From JAKLKS01 sp964370855 (GTDB taxonomy: Bacteria; Planctomycetota; JAJSAM01; JAKLKS01), in contig CAYJMF010000005.1 of NCBI GenBank assembly GCA_964370855.1, forward strand, positions 1 through 64,000: a stretch of 64,000 bases of DNA, read 5' to 3'. The position numbers and the translations under genes are program-made. The notes below the pieces were generated by a model. The model was not told the DNA's origin. It did no database searches and saw nothing but the letters and a program-made list of their open reading frames with translations. Each line of letters starts with the position of its first letter. Position 1 is the stretch's first letter. This document shows positions 62,323 through 64,000 of the stretch, one piece after another.

Positions 62323-64000
62323 GTCTCCACCTCCCCGTTCTTCCCCGTGTTCGACTGCGCACGCAGGTGATGGAACTCGACCTCGCAGGCGTCCTTTCGG
62401 AAGAGCCGCTCCTCGAGGCGGTCCGCCTCCCGCGTGATCCGATCCACGAGGTGTTCCACGCGGGCACGGTCCGCTCCACCGGCCGACGCCGCGAGGAGAA
62501 CATCCCCCTCGAGCCACAGGTCCCGCTCATCGGCGGCGGAGTCGTCGACCGACACGACGCGCCCGGTCATCGGCTCCACTTCGGCCGAGAACCGCTCCCA
62601 GTCGAATCCCTCCCGAGCCGGCCCGATGGGACTGCGGCACCTCACCACGAGGCTTCCCGCCGTCGCCCGAAGGTGAAGTTCGAAGCACTGCTTCCGATCG
62701 CCGAGGTCCCGGGTTCCCAGGAGGACGGGGTCCGCGCCGCGCTCCTCCCAGAGGATCGGGAGCTGGATGTCCCTGCGCAGGTGCTGGAAGCGCTCTACCA
62801 CGTCCACGGAGTCGGAGGGGGCGGGCGCGGACTCGGTATCCCCCTCCAGCATCTCCTCGCGGATGGGATACGCAGTCTCCAGGGGTACCCGGATGGGGTC
62901 GAGCTTCCTGTGGATCCGCACGATCTCCTTGGAGACGTCGAGGCGCCGGTCCTCCGCCTCGGGCACCCCGAGCCCCTCGTGCATGAGGACGAGGAAGCGG
63001 TTCATCCGCTCCAACACCCTTTCCACCTGCAGCACCTCATAGGTGTCCTTGAGGTGCGGGTAGTAGACCTGGAGCAGCGCCCCGCCAGGCGGCCGGCCCT
63101 GGGCGTCCCGCAGGCGGCGCTCGGTGTGGGAGTTCACGCGGTCGACGCGCCCGATTCGCTGCTCCATCGAGGAGGGCATCCAGGAGATCCCGTAGTGGTG
63201 GACCTCGGAGCAGAAGGTGTGGAGGTCCTCCCCTTCCTGGAGGAGGTCCGTCGTCACGAGGACCAGGGGGTAGCCCGGCATCCGGAACTGCCGGACGAGG
63301 GTCCCGTTGATCTCCCCGTACATCCCCCCGATGGGCTGCTGCCTTCCCATGAGCACCCCCACCAGGCGCCCCGCCTCCCCGAGTGGCCCCGCGCGCAGAT
63401 CGGGCGCGTTGCAGTCGAGGATCAGGTCGATGTTCCGGGCGACCTCCGCAAGCTCACGGTAGGCGTGGAAGGCCTCGGGCCGCTCCCGGCGCTGGGCATC
63501 GACCAGGTCCAGGTAGGCGTGGATGAGCCCCCTCTCGCCTCCGCCCTCGGCATCATCGCGGGAACGTGTCCTCATGCTCCCGACGCGACGCACCGCCAGG
63601 GCGTAGAGGTCGAGGAACGCATGGCCGAGCCTCGCGACCCCGGAGAGCAGCTCCCGTCGCAACTCCCGCTCGACGAACGCCTTCCTGGAGGCGAAGGGGT
63701 CCACCCGGTCAACCTCCCCCAATCCGAGGAGCTCCACCTCCAGTCCGGGGCGATCCCCCAGTTCGGTCCAGAACGTGGGGACCTCCAGCCACTCGTCCAG
63801 GAGGGGGGCACCTTCCCCGCGGAGCGGGACCCGTGCATCCGTGGGGAACCGCTCTCTCAGGACCATCCGGGCCCGGTCACCCGTCGCTCCCGGCCTCTCC
63901 CCGAGGAGGGCCAGCGCAGCCCGCTGGAACGCGAGGAAGAGGTGGCGCCGTCGCCGCGCCCTCTTCTCGGTGGGTAGATAGGGCAATGCCCCCCGCGAGA
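62319..64000 (-). CDS. superfamily 2 helicase, C-terminal part (continues past the window)
   Basis: The visible 560 or so residues hold the second RecA-like half of a SNF2/RapA-type helicase: VTTDLLQEGEDLHTFCSEVHHYGISWMPSSMEQRIGRVDRVNS gives motifs V and VI. An N-terminal region of helices and a long C-terminal beta region flank it. No Walker A motif is present, and the frame opens at the edge, so the ATPase half should lie beyond 64000. An internal Met at 63986 is not taken as the start. Its coupled small partner suggests a defence or DNA-processing locus off the right edge. Confidence 0.75.
   Translation of the reverse strand, partial: SRGALPYLPTEKRARRRRHLFLAFQRAALALLGERPGATGDRARMVLRERFPTDARVPLRGEGAPLLDEWLEVPTFWTELGDRPGLEVELLGLGEVDRVDPFASRKAFVERELRRELLSGVARLGHAFLDLYALAVRRVGSMRTRSRDDAEGGGERGLIHAYLDLVDAQRRERPEAFHAYRELAEVARNIDLILDCNAPDLRAGPLGEAGRLVGVLMGRQQPIGGMYGEINGTLVRQFRMPGYPLVLVTTDLLQEGEDLHTFCSEVHHYGISWMPSSMEQRIGRVDRVNSHTERRLRDAQGRPPGGALLQVYYPHLKDTYEVLQVERVLERMNRFLVLMHEGLGVPEAEDRRLDVSKEIVRIHRKLDPIRVPLETAYPIREEMLEGDTESAPAPSDSVDVVERFQHLRRDIQLPILWEERGADPVLLGTRDLGDRKQCFELHLRATAGSLVVRCRSPIGPAREGFDWERFSAEVEPMTGRVVSVDDSAADERDLWLEGDVLLAASAGGADRARVEHLVDRITREADRLEERLFRKDACEVEFHHLRAQSNTGKNGEVET

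Noticed and set aside
62319..63986. Helicase gene starting at the Met near 63986
   Set aside because: The protein lacks Walker A and the whole first RecA half, and the frame stays open at the window edge, so the gene must begin outside.

Overview
The window is GC-rich bacterial DNA, about 70% G+C by eye in the flanks and visibly lower around 24-46 kb. It looks like a metagenome scaffold, with an N run at 12584-12593 and a 100-N gap at 25839-25938. Secreted HEAT-repeat proteins, a HEAT plus von Willebrand A protein and a HEAT plus terpene-cyclase-fold protein suggest Planctomycetota or a relative. That placement is inference from gene style only.

Left flank (0.4-23.4 kb): ordinary chromosome. 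It holds polyphosphate kinase, two lipid- or sugar-type glycosyltransferases, an EEP-family hydrolase, HEAT and VWA surface proteins, an Smr protein, tRNA-Val(TAC), a secreted esterase and two lipoproteins. Two genes stand out: an octaheme hydroxylamine-oxidoreductase-like cytochrome, and a divergent three-part sensor (CRP domain, degenerate NtrC-type AAA+, NapH-like polyferredoxin membrane module). A Fic protein follows.

Defence island (about 22-46.4 kb): an AbiE toxin-antitoxin pair, a partial tRNA-Asp(GTC), a protein with a HEPN-type motif, an unknown protein, and a leftward block of about 16 kb. In transcription order the block is: TPR-AAA+ ATPase, helix-turn-helix protein, giant DUF1998 helicase, SNF2 helicase, N6-adenine methyltransferase, PtuA-like ATPase, PtuB-like HNH nuclease and a second HNH nuclease. 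The last seven genes overlap by 4 bp or lie 2 bp apart. The set joins DISARM/Druantia-like parts to a Septu-like pair in one transcript and is the best candidate for an undescribed system. Relics of a second methyltransferase (21970-22023) and a second integrase (45532-45600) show turnover of islands.

Mobile element (46.4-54.7 kb): tyrosine integrase, excisionase-like protein, primase/helicase replication module and small phage-like genes on both strands, closed by a hairpin near 54.76 kb.

Right end (54.8-64 kb): an ankyrin protein, then a coupled rightward operon encoding a DUF4258-like protein, a glycosyltransferase-radical SAM fusion, a WG-repeat protein, a histidine phosphatase-nucleotidyltransferase fusion and a frameshifted glycosyltransferase. 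The window ends in the C-terminal part of another helicase with a coupled small partner, possibly the edge of a second defence locus.
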